DNA of 34,756 nt from contig CAZCSL010000016.1 of NCBI GenBank assembly GCA_964501415.1, positions 1 through 34,756 on the forward strand. The letters run 5' to 3'. Positions within the stretch are counted from its first letter, which is position 1. Each line of letters begins with the position of its first letter. Below the pieces are notes generated by a model. The model did not search any database. It was not told where the DNA came from and worked only from the letters and a program-made list of their open reading frames with translations. Positions 15,816 to 22,905 of the stretch are shown here, one piece after another. This DNA is from B1SED10-225 sp964501415. Lineage in GTDB: Bacteria; Bacillota_I; Bacilli_A; Izemoplasmatales; Izemoplasmataceae. Position numbers and translations under genes: made by a program.

Positions 15816-17015
15816 TCATCCCTTTAGTTTTTTATGTAAGCGGAAGTTAAAAAACTTGATAATGATGTTTAATGTGAGTACGACAAGTAAAATAATTAAG
15901 GCAATGCTGCTAGCCAATTCAATATTAGCGGGTTCATTAGACATAAGCGTCCAAATATGAACGGCAAGCGACGTAGAATTTTCACTTAAACGTACGTTAT
16001 CCTTGATGGCCGTACCCAAAACAAATATCAAGGCCGCGGATTCACCGATGATGCGACCGATAGAAAGAAACACCGCAGTCATGATACCGGGTAAAGCATT
16101 GGGCAAGACAATCTTAAAAATGGTTTGACTTTGATTCGCCCCTAAAGCCAAAGAAGCTTTTCGATAGTCATCGGGTATTACTTTTAAGGCTTCTTCTGTC
16201 GTCCTAATGATTACGGGCAACAATATCACAGCTAGCGTCAAAGCCGCCGCATACAAGTTAGACCCTTGTGAAAGATTTAATCTTACGGTTATGGGTACAA
16301 ATATCGAAATACCAATTAAACCATAGATGATTGATGGGACACCTGTTAAGGTTTCGATGAAAGATCTTAATGTGTTCGTTATCATATTTTTAGGCGCAAA
16401 TTCATGTAGATAGATCGCAGAAATGATACCGATTGGCAAGGCGATGATCAAGGTCAATCCGATTAAGTAAAGCGTTGTAATTAAAGATCCTCTTATGCCG
16501 CCACCAAGTTCTGCAAATGAAACTTCACGAATCTCATAACCCGCTTCTAAGTCATTGACCATGGCTTGAGCACCACGACTTCTTAAAGAGGAAGGGGCAT
16601 CATGATAAGCGATTCGTTGAATGATAATATTTTCGCTTAAACCTATCGTTTCTTGAGAGGCGTTTTGATTAACCAACGTCTTTAAAGGCGACTCAGGATG
16701 TAAATAGGCGACTTTAATCACCATATTGCCTGCGCGATCCAAATCTTCTTTAAAGGCAACGCCATATTTTGTTGAATAAGGGTGGGAAAGATTTTCTTCA
16801 GCTTGATATAAGGTATTTAAATCAGCCGTTTCACTAAGTGAGGCTTTATAATGTTGAGTATGATAATCGCTTCTTAAAAGATCAAGATTGACTAAGCCAA
16901 AGCCGTTTGATAAAACATAGTAGAAAATCAACCCTAAGAATAAAGCGGCCATCAAAGCCCCAAAGTAGGTTAAAGAACGTAGAATCAACTCAATGGTTTT
17001 TTGTTTTTTAGGCAT
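15816..17015 (-). CDS. pstA: Phosphate ABC transporter permease PstA, with an enlarged external loop
   Basis: An inner-membrane permease of the phosphate importer. At 399 residues it is about 100 longer than the usual PstA (280-300). The first membrane helix (about 15-37) is followed by a largely hydrophilic stretch of some 130 residues before the core begins near GGGIRGSLITTLYLIGLT (about 170). The core is canonical, with SFIETLTGVPSIIYGLIG, the coupling loop EALKVIPDDYRKASLALGANQSQTIFKIVLPNALPGI, and GRIIGESAALIFV. The extra segment should lie outside, next to PstS. The start overlaps the end of pstC by eight bases. Confidence 0.95.
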   Translation of the reverse strand: MPKKQKTIELILRSLTYFGALMAALFLGLIFYYVLSNGFGLVNLDLLRSDYHTQHYKASLSETADLNTLYQAEENLSHPYSTKYGVAFKEDLDRAGNMVIKVAYLHPESPLKTLVNQNASQETIGLSENIIIQRIAYHDAPSSLRSRGAQAMVNDLEAGYEIREVSFAELGGGIRGSLITTLYLIGLTLIIALPIGIISAIYLHEFAPKNMITNTLRSFIETLTGVPSIIYGLIGISIFVPITVRLNLSQGSNLYAAALTLAVILLPVIIRTTEEALKVIPDDYRKASLALGANQSQTIFKIVLPNALPGIMTAVFLSIGRIIGESAALIFVLGTAIKDNVRLSENSTSLAVHIWTLMSNEPANIELASSIALIILLVVLTLNIIIKFFNFRLHKKLKG

Positions 17016-17961
17016 CCATGCGACCCACCCTTCTTTTAACGAAGTTCAATAAAAGATTCGTTAGAACAATCACAGCCATTAATAACAGGCCTAAAGAAAA
17101 GCGAATGTCATAATCGATGCCCGTGGTTTCTTTCATGCCTTGTAGCATGGTTGAAGTGATGGTGGAACTGATTTGAAACAATCCTAAGGTTGGGCCGCTT
17201 CTAGCGTTTCCAATCACCAAGGCAACGGCCGTTGCCTCACCTAATGCACGGCCCACCGCCAATATGACTCCAGAAAAGATACCCGATTTAGCAGCGACTA
17301 AAACGACGCTAAAATTGGTTTGCATCTTAGAAACGCCCAAAGCCAAAGAGGCTTGTTCTAAAGAGGGGTCTACACTTCGAATCGATGTTTCTGCGATAGC
17401 GGTCATGGTTGGAATACTCATTAAAGCCAATACGATTACAGCCCCTAAAGTAGAGTTTCCTCCACTAGAATTAAATCCTAAATTGGTAGCGACAAAATAA
17501 ATAATTGGAAGCAATAAACCTGCCCCTACCAATCCATACACAATAGAGGGAATGGACGCCATCAATTCAACGATGGAGCGCATTATAACGGCGATATTTT
17601 TAGGAGCGATTTTAGCGATAAAAAGAGCGCACAAAATACTGATGGGAAAAGATACAAACAACGACAGAATGACGATAAACAAGGTATTGATAACCAAGAA
17701 GCCTGCTCCATAAGCGACGGAGACAAACGTTGGGCCTTCTAACCATGTGGTTCCCGTCAAAAATCTAATCAACGATACTTGCCCTAAACCGTTATTATCG
17801 GTGATAAAGGGTAAAACACCGTAAAATGCAATAAAAAATGCAATTATAACAATAAACGATGCAGAGATTAAAGCTACGATAAATAAGCCGTTTTTTGTGA
17901 GTGCGTCTGTTAAAGAAAGGGGTTTTTGGCGTCTTTTTGTAACGTTTCTACTCATGTCCAT
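17008..17961 (-). CDS. pstC: Phosphate ABC transporter permease PstC
   Basis: The other permease of the phosphate importer, 317 residues and about six helices. Conserved regions: SIVELMASIPSIVYGLVGAG, the coupling loop SIRSVDPSLEQASLALGVSKMQTNF, and GRALGEATAVALVIGN. The start is placed at 17961, five bases after GGAGG; a second ATG two codons later is possible, and a TTG six codons upstream precedes the ribosome site. Separated from pstS by 63 bases containing a hairpin, so pstCAB may be made at a lower level than pstS. Confidence 0.95.
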   Translation of the reverse strand: MDMSRNVTKRRQKPLSLTDALTKNGLFIVALISASFIVIIAFFIAFYGVLPFITDNNGLGQVSLIRFLTGTTWLEGPTFVSVAYGAGFLVINTLFIVILSLFVSFPISILCALFIAKIAPKNIAVIMRSIVELMASIPSIVYGLVGAGLLLPIIYFVATNLGFNSSGGNSTLGAVIVLALMSIPTMTAIAETSIRSVDPSLEQASLALGVSKMQTNFSVVLVAAKSGIFSGVILAVGRALGEATAVALVIGNARSGPTLGLFQISSTITSTMLQGMKETTGIDYDIRFSLGLLLMAVIVLTNLLLNFVKRRVGRMDA

Positions 17962-17977
17962 AATGACCTCCAAATGC

Positions 17978-18006
17978 AAAAGCCTGGCCTAAGCCAGCCT
18001 TTTTTC
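17978..18006 (-). terminator. Intercistronic hairpin between pstS and pstC (attenuator or processing site)
   Basis: On the minus strand CTGGC-TTAG-GCCAG forms a perfect inner stem, extended outward past one G-G mismatch by further pairs. Only TTTT follows before GCATTTGG, so termination would be partial. This is a usual way to make more binding protein than permease. Confidence 0.6.
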
Positions 18007-18024
18007 ATGATGTTGGTTGTTTCA

Positions 18025-18948
18025 TTAATCAATAAATTCTGACCAAGAGGTTATTTCGCCTGCGTAAATGGCTTTAATTTCTTCGGCGGTTAAAGAATCT
18101 ACCGGATTGTTAAGATGAACAATCGCAACGATTGCATCCCACGCCAATTGTCCACGGGTTTCTTCTGAAGTTTCATCTAGTTCCTCACCTCGGAAATCTC
18201 TTGAAGCAAAACCGATTTCTTTAGCATTAACGCCATCTTTTTGATCACCTTGCGTACGTCTAAACGCATCTCCACTTCCGGTGTGATCGTGTTCAGGCAC
18301 GACGTTACCACAACGTGGTGCAAAGTCGGCGCTGAGCGCTTGAGCAACCGCGGTGATTGAATCAGAACCACCAAATCGCAGGGTCAAATCACTATTATCA
18401 GCACTACAAATCGGATGCTCATCACTGATATCAGCCCAATTTTGATTGGTCACTAAAGCAATGGCACCGATGTCGTTGATCACATCTGAGGCATCGTTGG
18501 TTTGCAAGTAAGCGATGAACGCATAAGAGATTTGTTTGATTTCATCACTAGCAAAGTCATCATCGGCACGAAGCATGTAATTAAAGGGACGTTTTAAGCC
18601 GTATGAATCATCAAGTACATTATCTAGCGTGGCTTCAACGCCTTCAAAATTCAACGCCTTAATGGTATCGTTCACACTGGCCATAGATACATAGCCAATG
18701 CCATAAACATCCGTAGCCATCGCATTCATAATACCGGCATTGTTTTGGGTTACAAAGCCCTCTACAAGCTTACTGTCATCGGTGGTAGCTTCAGAATAAC
18801 CAATACCGCTCATAAATCCATCACGGGTACCTGAAGTCGTATCACGCGTATAGACATTGATGTCACCATCAAACGCATCAGAACCACCACATGCACTTAG
18901 AGTAAACACGGATAAAGCCAAAATTGATAATACAAGAATTTTTTTCAT
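18025..18948 (-). CDS. pstS: Phosphate-binding lipoprotein PstS with circularly permuted halves
   Basis: The extracytoplasmic phosphate receptor of the Pst importer. The signal peptide ends in the lipobox TLSAC (Cys20), followed by the mature protein, 307 residues in all. The half order is reversed compared with known PstS. Directly after the lipobox comes the normally C-terminal half: VYTRDTTSGTRDGF (about 32-45), NAGIMNAM, YGIGYVS, IKALNFEGVEAT and LKRPF. Then, after a linker near 170-190, comes the normally N-terminal half: LRFGGSDSITAVAQAL (about 190-205), TGSGDAF, IGFASRDF (about 248) and NNPVDSLTAEEIKAIYAGEITSWSEF at the very end. All phosphate-loop motifs are kept, so it should bind phosphate. 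The second of two ATGs is taken as the start from AGGAGG spacing. Position ahead of pstC and behind a Pho box supports the function. Confidence 0.93.
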   Translation of the reverse strand: MKKILVLSILALSVFTLSACGGSDAFDGDINVYTRDTTSGTRDGFMSGIGYSEATTDDSKLVEGFVTQNNAGIMNAMATDVYGIGYVSMASVNDTIKALNFEGVEATLDNVLDDSYGLKRPFNYMLRADDDFASDEIKQISYAFIAYLQTNDASDVINDIGAIALVTNQNWADISDEHPICSADNSDLTLRFGGSDSITAVAQALSADFAPRCGNVVPEHDHTGSGDAFRRTQGDQKDGVNAKEIGFASRDFRGEELDETSEETRGQLAWDAIVAIVHLNNPVDSLTAEEIKAIYAGEITSWSEFID

Positions 18949-18979
18949 CATTTCCTCCTATTTTTTGATTTACACCTAC

Positions 18980-19033
18980 ACTATAAGGCACCAACATCAA
19001 TTTACTGTCTAGTCACTGTAAAGATTCCATTAA
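18980..19033 (-). promoter_or_regulatory. PhoP-activated promoter with Pho boxes, upstream of pstS
   Basis: Reading the minus strand, TTAATG (19028-19033), TTTACA (19017-19022) and TAGACA (19006-19011) occur at an exact 11-base period, resembling the TTAACA-type direct repeats bound by Firmicute PhoP. The TATAGT -10 (18980-18985) lies 20 bases past the last repeat, so the boxes replace the -35. Read on the plus strand, the same DNA gives CTGT-N7-CTGT, the PhoB-like form. Confidence 0.75.
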
Positions 19034-19038
19034 CAATC

Positions 19039-19071
19039 GTAAAAAAAAAAGACCACACATTACATGTGATC
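19039..19071 (-). terminator. Terminator of phoP
   Basis: On the minus strand GATCACA-TGTAATG-TGTGGTC (19051-19071) with one G-U pair is followed by ten T's (19041-19050). It overlaps the phoP stop and separates phoP from the pstS promoter. Confidence 0.88.
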
Positions 19072-19735
19072 AAATCAATTTATACCCTATGCCTCTGATG
19101 GTCTTTATCATCGTTTGGTCTTTATCAATTTTATCCCTCAATTTAGAGATATGTACATCTACCACACGCGTATCACCGTCATAGGTGTAACCCCAAATGT
19201 GGTTTAATAGCTGTTCTCTAGATATGACTTGATTTTTGTGGGCTAAAAGCTCTGAGAGCAGTTCAAACTCTTTTAAGGTTAACTCTATGGGGGTATCACC
19301 CTTTTTAACCTCATAAGAACTGCGATTTATCGTAAGGTCATGATGAACCACAATCGAATCGGATTCTTTGAGTTCTTTTCGTCTTAAAGCCGCCTTGATA
19401 CGTGCGGTTAACTCTCTTGGTGAGAAAGGCTTCATCACATAATCGTCTGCACCGACATCAAAGCCTTCAATTAGGTTAAACTCTTCATCCATCGCCGTAA
19501 GCATAATGATGTGTGATGTGACCTTAGCGTCTCTTAAATCCTTACATACATCTAAACCATTTTTCTTAGGCAACATTAAATCGAGTAAGATGATATCATA
19601 CTCACCACTCAGTGCTTTTTGATAGCCTGCTTCGCCGTCAAAAGCCGTGTCGATATCGACGTGTAACAGTTTTAAATCATACGTCAGCATTTTTACAATT
19701 GAAGCTTCATCTTCAATAATCAAAACCTTAGGCAT
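19070..19735 (-). CDS. phoP: PhoP-like response regulator, OmpR family
   Basis: The DNA-binding partner of PhoR. The 221-residue product has a receiver domain (about 1-115) with the acidic pair IIEDE, phospho-acceptor Asp52 in LLDLMLP, and Lys in DYVMKPFSPREL. A winged-helix Trans_reg_C domain follows (about 125-221), with LTLKEFELLSELLAHKNQVISREQLL and the end TIRGIGYKLI. The start follows AAGGAAA. It is first in the Pho locus but is closed by its own terminator. It probably activates pstS through the 11-base repeats just downstream. The assignment to phosphate rests on the neighbours. Confidence 0.92.
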   Translation of the reverse strand: MPKVLIIEDEASIVKMLTYDLKLLHVDIDTAFDGEAGYQKALSGEYDIILLDLMLPKKNGLDVCKDLRDAKVTSHIIMLTAMDEEFNLIEGFDVGADDYVMKPFSPRELTARIKAALRRKELKESDSIVVHHDLTINRSSYEVKKGDTPIELTLKEFELLSELLAHKNQVISREQLLNHIWGYTYDGDTRVVDVHISKLRDKIDKDQTMIKTIRGIGYKLI

Positions 19736-19922
19736 AGCGATTTCCTTTCACTAACGACATCTCATAGTTAAACATCCGTGTCATGGCAAGGGGGTGATAG
19801 GACACAAGGCCTATATTTATCAACCCAACTTAATTTTAGCAAAATCAACCGTTTAAACAAGACGTTCATCATACATTTAACAATTCTTAACATTGGCTTA
19901 ATAATTATCTAAAATCGAGCCC

Positions 19923-20951
19923 TTACCACCGGTTGTCAAATCGTTCTACAAAGCCAAAGAGGTCTTTTATCTCATAGACTTTTTCATCATCCAACGTCAC
20001 TTCACCATTATAGTGCCCAAACACTTGGTTTTGTCGGCTCGATAAAAACGCAAACTTGGTGTGGTCTTGACGTTGCATAAGCGGTGTAAAAGTCAGTTTT
20101 AAACGGTTATCCTCAGTATGGTATTGCCAAGGCTTCATCACCTCGATTTCACCTTGATCGTCTAGGTCATAAGTGAATTGACCATGGGAGAGTTTGTGGG
20201 CAACGCCATCATAAAAAAACATATCTTCACTGGCGTGTTTGGTATCGCCAAAGCCATGGCCAATGTTTAAGGCTATTTTATGGGTTTGATCATAGCCTTG
20301 GGCCGCCCCCCAGTACCACGTTGATTTATAAGGCCAAACGCCGCGGCCAAAATCCATAAGGGCTAAGCTGTTTTTATCTAGTTTGATGTTTTTACCCGCG
20401 TGTTTAATCGTGCCGCTGGCGCGCATACCCAGAATCTTTTGGTTATAATAAAAGTGATGGGGCTTATCCTTAAAAGGAACGGTTAAAACCATGCTGTCTT
20501 GGGGTTTGTCATACAGTTCAACATCGACTTCCAAAGGATGATTGTCTTCAAAGTTTTCCCAATATATTTTGAGATGGCTTTTCTCTTTACCATAGTTTAA
20601 ATTAAACATCGTATTTTTTTTATGAATCACCGTTTGACCATCGATGCTAGTGCATGATAAGTTCAGTTTTCCTAAAGTTAGGGGCAAGGTTTTACTTTGC
20701 GTATGAAGCGTTTGGGCTTCATAATCCATAAACGTTAAAGAAATGAGGCCCATATACCCGTTGTCGGCGATGACAATACCGAGCCCCGTTTTTTGGGTTT
20801 GGATATAAAAATAGTCCCATTCTTTGATTCTAAGTTTAGACTTTTTGATTTGGCCTTTATTGTAGGCTTTGATTAACTCGGTATGATAACCAGCCTCGCT
20901 CAAGGTGCCATCTTGGTTTAATAGCATCCCTTTACTGAGTTTGTGTTGCAT
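19923..20951 (-). CDS. DUF2804 family protein
   Basis: A 342-residue protein of the uncharacterised DUF2804 family. I recognise it from the tryptophan-rich core ALMDFGRGVWPYKSTWYWGAAQG (about residues 205-227), then NIGHGFGD and the end DLFGFVERFDNRW. Also typical is the opening 'L...G.L..AGY' segment near residue 15. The fold looks all-beta, perhaps lipocalin-like, with no signal peptide or membrane helix, so it should be cytosolic. No function is established. It has its own extended -10 promoter, and AGGAGGG lies upstream of the start. Confidence 0.85.
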   Translation of the reverse strand: MQHKLSKGMLLNQDGTLSEAGYHTELIKAYNKGQIKKSKLRIKEWDYFYIQTQKTGLGIVIADNGYMGLISLTFMDYEAQTLHTQSKTLPLTLGKLNLSCTSIDGQTVIHKKNTMFNLNYGKEKSHLKIYWENFEDNHPLEVDVELYDKPQDSMVLTVPFKDKPHHFYYNQKILGMRASGTIKHAGKNIKLDKNSLALMDFGRGVWPYKSTWYWGAAQGYDQTHKIALNIGHGFGDTKHASEDMFFYDGVAHKLSHGQFTYDLDDQGEIEVMKPWQYHTEDNRLKLTFTPLMQRQDHTKFAFLSSRQNQVFGHYNGEVTLDDEKVYEIKDLFGFVERFDNRW

Positions 20952-20971
20952 AAGATCCCTCCTAAAAATTC

Positions 20972-20980
20972 ATTATAGCA
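20972..20980 (-). promoter_or_regulatory. Extended -10 promoter of the DUF2804 gene
   Basis: On the minus strand TGCTATAAT (20972-20980) lies 20 bases before the start codon, within the string CATGCTATAATGA also seen with small changes before two other genes here. Confidence 0.7.
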
Positions 20981-21054
20981 TGCGCCTTACACTTGAGAAA
21001 TTCATATATTTTTTAAGTGGTTTGCATGATGAATATAAAGCAATGATTTATCAT

Positions 21055-21300
21055 TCATAGCTTTAATCTGCGCACAAGCCAAATCAGTAAAACCGCCCCG
21101 CCAAGGGCAATCAAAAAACTCTCTAAAGTAAAGGTTCTTAACGAACCGATGTTAAAGAAGGAAGCGATAAACCCGCCTAAAAACGAACCCAAAAGACCGA
21201 TGATGATATTTTTAATCAACCCTCTTCTTTTGACGTGCATCAAAATCGATGCTACATATCCAACCAAAGCCCCGAATATTAACCAAAGAATAATTGGCAT
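21055..21300 (-). CDS. GlsB/YeaQ/YmgE-type small membrane protein
   Basis: An 81-residue protein of the transglycosylase-associated/GlsB family, with three membrane helices (about 2-20, 28-47, 58-76). The conserved glycine pattern is visible: WLIFGALVGYVAS, then GLIKNIIIGLLGSFLGGFIASF, and a final LIALGGAVLLIWLVRRLKL. The molecular role is unknown; members are linked to general stress. AGGAGG precedes the start. It follows the threonine aldolase by 24 bases and is probably co-transcribed with it. Confidence 0.92.
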   Translation of the reverse strand: MPIILWLIFGALVGYVASILMHVKRRGLIKNIIIGLLGSFLGGFIASFFNIGSLRTFTLESFLIALGGAVLLIWLVRRLKL

Positions 21301-21324
21301 AGTGTCCTCCTATTTTTTGTTTAT

Positions 21325-22356
21325 TTATGTTTGATTCTCAGTCAGTTTATCTAGGTATTGTTTTGTGTAATCTAGAAATACATCAATAGATTTTTTGCTA
21401 ATCTCACGGTGGGTCATCAAGCGCATGTATTCACCTTTGTAGCCACCTAGTAAAATGCCTTTTTGTTGCATGTAGGTTTTAAACGCTTCCATGTCAATGG
21501 TTGCTTTAACAAACACCATGTTAATATCGCTTTGTTTGTGATTAACCTCAAAAACCCCCAATGATGCTAAGCCTTCAGCTAAGTACCGGGCATGCTTGTG
21601 ATCATCGCTCAAACGGTTTGTCATCTCTTGTAATGCAACGAGGCCCGGTGCGCCTAAAACACCTACTTGACGCATCCCGCCCCCAAGCATTTTACGGTAT
21701 TTTAAGGCGCGCTTAATAAACGCTTCTGTCCCTAATAACATACTCCCGATTGGGGCGCTTAAGCCTTTGGAAAGACAAAACATTAACGAATCGGTATATC
21801 GGGCAATCTCTTTTGCCTCTACGCCTAACGCTATGGCGGCATTGAACAATCTCGCCCCATCCAGATGATGCGCAATATGATGGTTTTTCGCCACATGATA
21901 GGTTTCTTTTAACGTATCTAATGGTGCAACTTTGCCAAGTGAATGTGCCATCTCTGAACAGATTAAGGTGGTTTTAGGAAAATGGATATCTTCACCTCTA
22001 ATGGCGGCTTTTAACGCACCGATATTTAGATGCCCGGCCGCATCGTCAACCAAGCTATACCCAACCCCACTTAACGCGCTAGCCGCCCCAACTTCATAGT
22101 TTTTTATATGCGAATGTTTACCTAAGATAATCTCATCACTCGGTTGGGTATGTGACATAATGGCGACTTGATTGGCCATAGTGCCACTAGGGAAAAAGAG
22201 CGCTTTTTCTTTGTTTAACAACTTAGCGCTATAGGTTTCTAAAGCCTTGATAGTAGGGTCATCCCCATAAACATCATCCCCCACTTTTGCTTGGGCCATC
22301 GCTTCTCGCATGGCATCTGTGGGTTGGGTGACGGTATCGCTTCTAAAATCAATCAT
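21325..22356 (-). CDS. ltaE: Low-specificity L-threonine aldolase
   Basis: A cytosolic PLP enzyme that splits L-threonine or allo-threonine to glycine and acetaldehyde. The 343-residue product has the family start DFRSDTVTQPTDAMREAM, GDDVYGDDPT, FPSGTMANQVAI, HSHIKNYEVG (stacking His about 83), HHLDGARLFNAAIALG (PLP-binding Asp and Arg), and the Schiff-base Lys197 in CLSKGLSAPIGS. One oddity: the usual LENTHN segment reads SEMAHSLG here, a less common but known type of variation. It could supply glycine and acetaldehyde for fermentation. AAAGGA precedes the start. Confidence 0.94.
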   Translation of the reverse strand: MIDFRSDTVTQPTDAMREAMAQAKVGDDVYGDDPTIKALETYSAKLLNKEKALFFPSGTMANQVAIMSHTQPSDEIILGKHSHIKNYEVGAASALSGVGYSLVDDAAGHLNIGALKAAIRGEDIHFPKTTLICSEMAHSLGKVAPLDTLKETYHVAKNHHIAHHLDGARLFNAAIALGVEAKEIARYTDSLMFCLSKGLSAPIGSMLLGTEAFIKRALKYRKMLGGGMRQVGVLGAPGLVALQEMTNRLSDDHKHARYLAEGLASLGVFEVNHKQSDINMVFVKATIDMEAFKTYMQQKGILLGGYKGEYMRLMTHREISKKSIDVFLDYTKQYLDKLTENQT

Positions 22357-22387
22357 GTTAAACGTCCTTTATCATTATGATAGTTTT

Positions 22388-22416
22388 ATTATACTGCATT
22401 TTATCATCTGTGGCTA
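22388..22416 (-). promoter_or_regulatory. Promoter of the threonine aldolase gene
   Basis: On the minus strand TAGCCA (22411-22416) and a perfect TATAAT (22388-22393) are 17 bases apart, about 32 bases before the start codon. Confidence 0.65.
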
Positions 22417-22483
22417 CATGGTAAAAACGATATTAAACGATTTTCATGTTGATCATTCATGCCATAAAGTGTCTTACTAACCC

Positions 22484-22511
22484 TTGACATATTACTAAAA
22501 TGGTATATACT
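22484..22511 (+). promoter_or_regulatory. Promoter of the arsR operon
   Basis: A perfect TTGACA (22484-22489) and TATACT (22506-22511) are separated by 16 bases. The strength suits a repressed promoter, and the inverted repeats at 22500-22527 overlap its -10. Confidence 0.85.
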
Positions 22512-22527
22512 ATTATTACCATATACC
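22500..22527. promoter_or_regulatory. Probable ArsR operator
   Basis: ATGGTA (22500-22505) and TACCAT (22517-22522) form one inverted repeat, and GGTATA (22502-22507) with TATACC (22522-22527) a second, nested one. They cover the -10 of the arsR promoter, where an ArsR-family dimer would block transcription. Confidence 0.65.
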
Positions 22528-22553
22528 TTTTTGGTTATATAGGAGGTTTTTTA

Positions 22554-22901
22554 GTGGATAACTTAGTCGTGGTATTTAAAGCCTTAAGCGATGAAACAAG
22601 ATTAAGAATCATGGTGTTACTGTATAAGCGCGATCATTGTGTGTGTGAATTAACCGAAATACTTGCGTTATCACAACCAAAAATATCAAAACACTTAGCT
22701 AAGCTAAAGGATTTAGGCTTGATTGAATCAAGGCGCAAACAGCTTTATATTTACTACCACATAAATAAAGAATATACGTTTTTGTCTTATATTCTTCAAT
22801 ATATCGATCAAGCGTTAGATACATACCCGCAACTATATCAAGACCACAAAGCCTTGTCACAATGCACGCTGATTGAGACTAAAGCGGATGATAAGGGATG
22901 A
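22554..22901 (+). CDS. arsR: ArsR/SmtB-family metal(loid)-responsive repressor
   Basis: A 115-residue winged-helix repressor. It opens with VFKALSDETRLRIMVLL, then DHCVCELTEIL with the Cys29-x-Cys31 pair. In ArsR this CVC motif, at the end of the first DNA-binding helix, takes up arsenite or antimonite and releases DNA. The recognition region reads LSQPKISKHLAKLKDLGLIESRRKQ, followed by a YYHI wing. The start is GTG at 22554, eight bases after AGGAGG; longer frames begin at the promoter. First gene of a three-gene operon with a permease and a CxxC protein; probably autoregulated. The sensed ligand could also be another thiol-loving metal. Confidence 0.93.
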   Translation: MDNLVVVFKALSDETRLRIMVLLYKRDHCVCELTEILALSQPKISKHLAKLKDLGLIESRRKQLYIYYHINKEYTFLSYILQYIDQALDTYPQLYQDHKALSQCTLIETKADDKG

Positions 22902-22905
22902 TTGA

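Noticed and set aside
17978..18006. Full terminator separating pstS from pstCAB
   Set aside because: On the minus strand the stem has a mismatch and only four T's follow, and pstC has no promoter of its own that I can see; read-through is more likely.
22500..22553. Longer ArsR starting at 22500
   Set aside because: The extra codons cover the promoter -10 and operator; the GTG at 22554 has AGGAGG in place.
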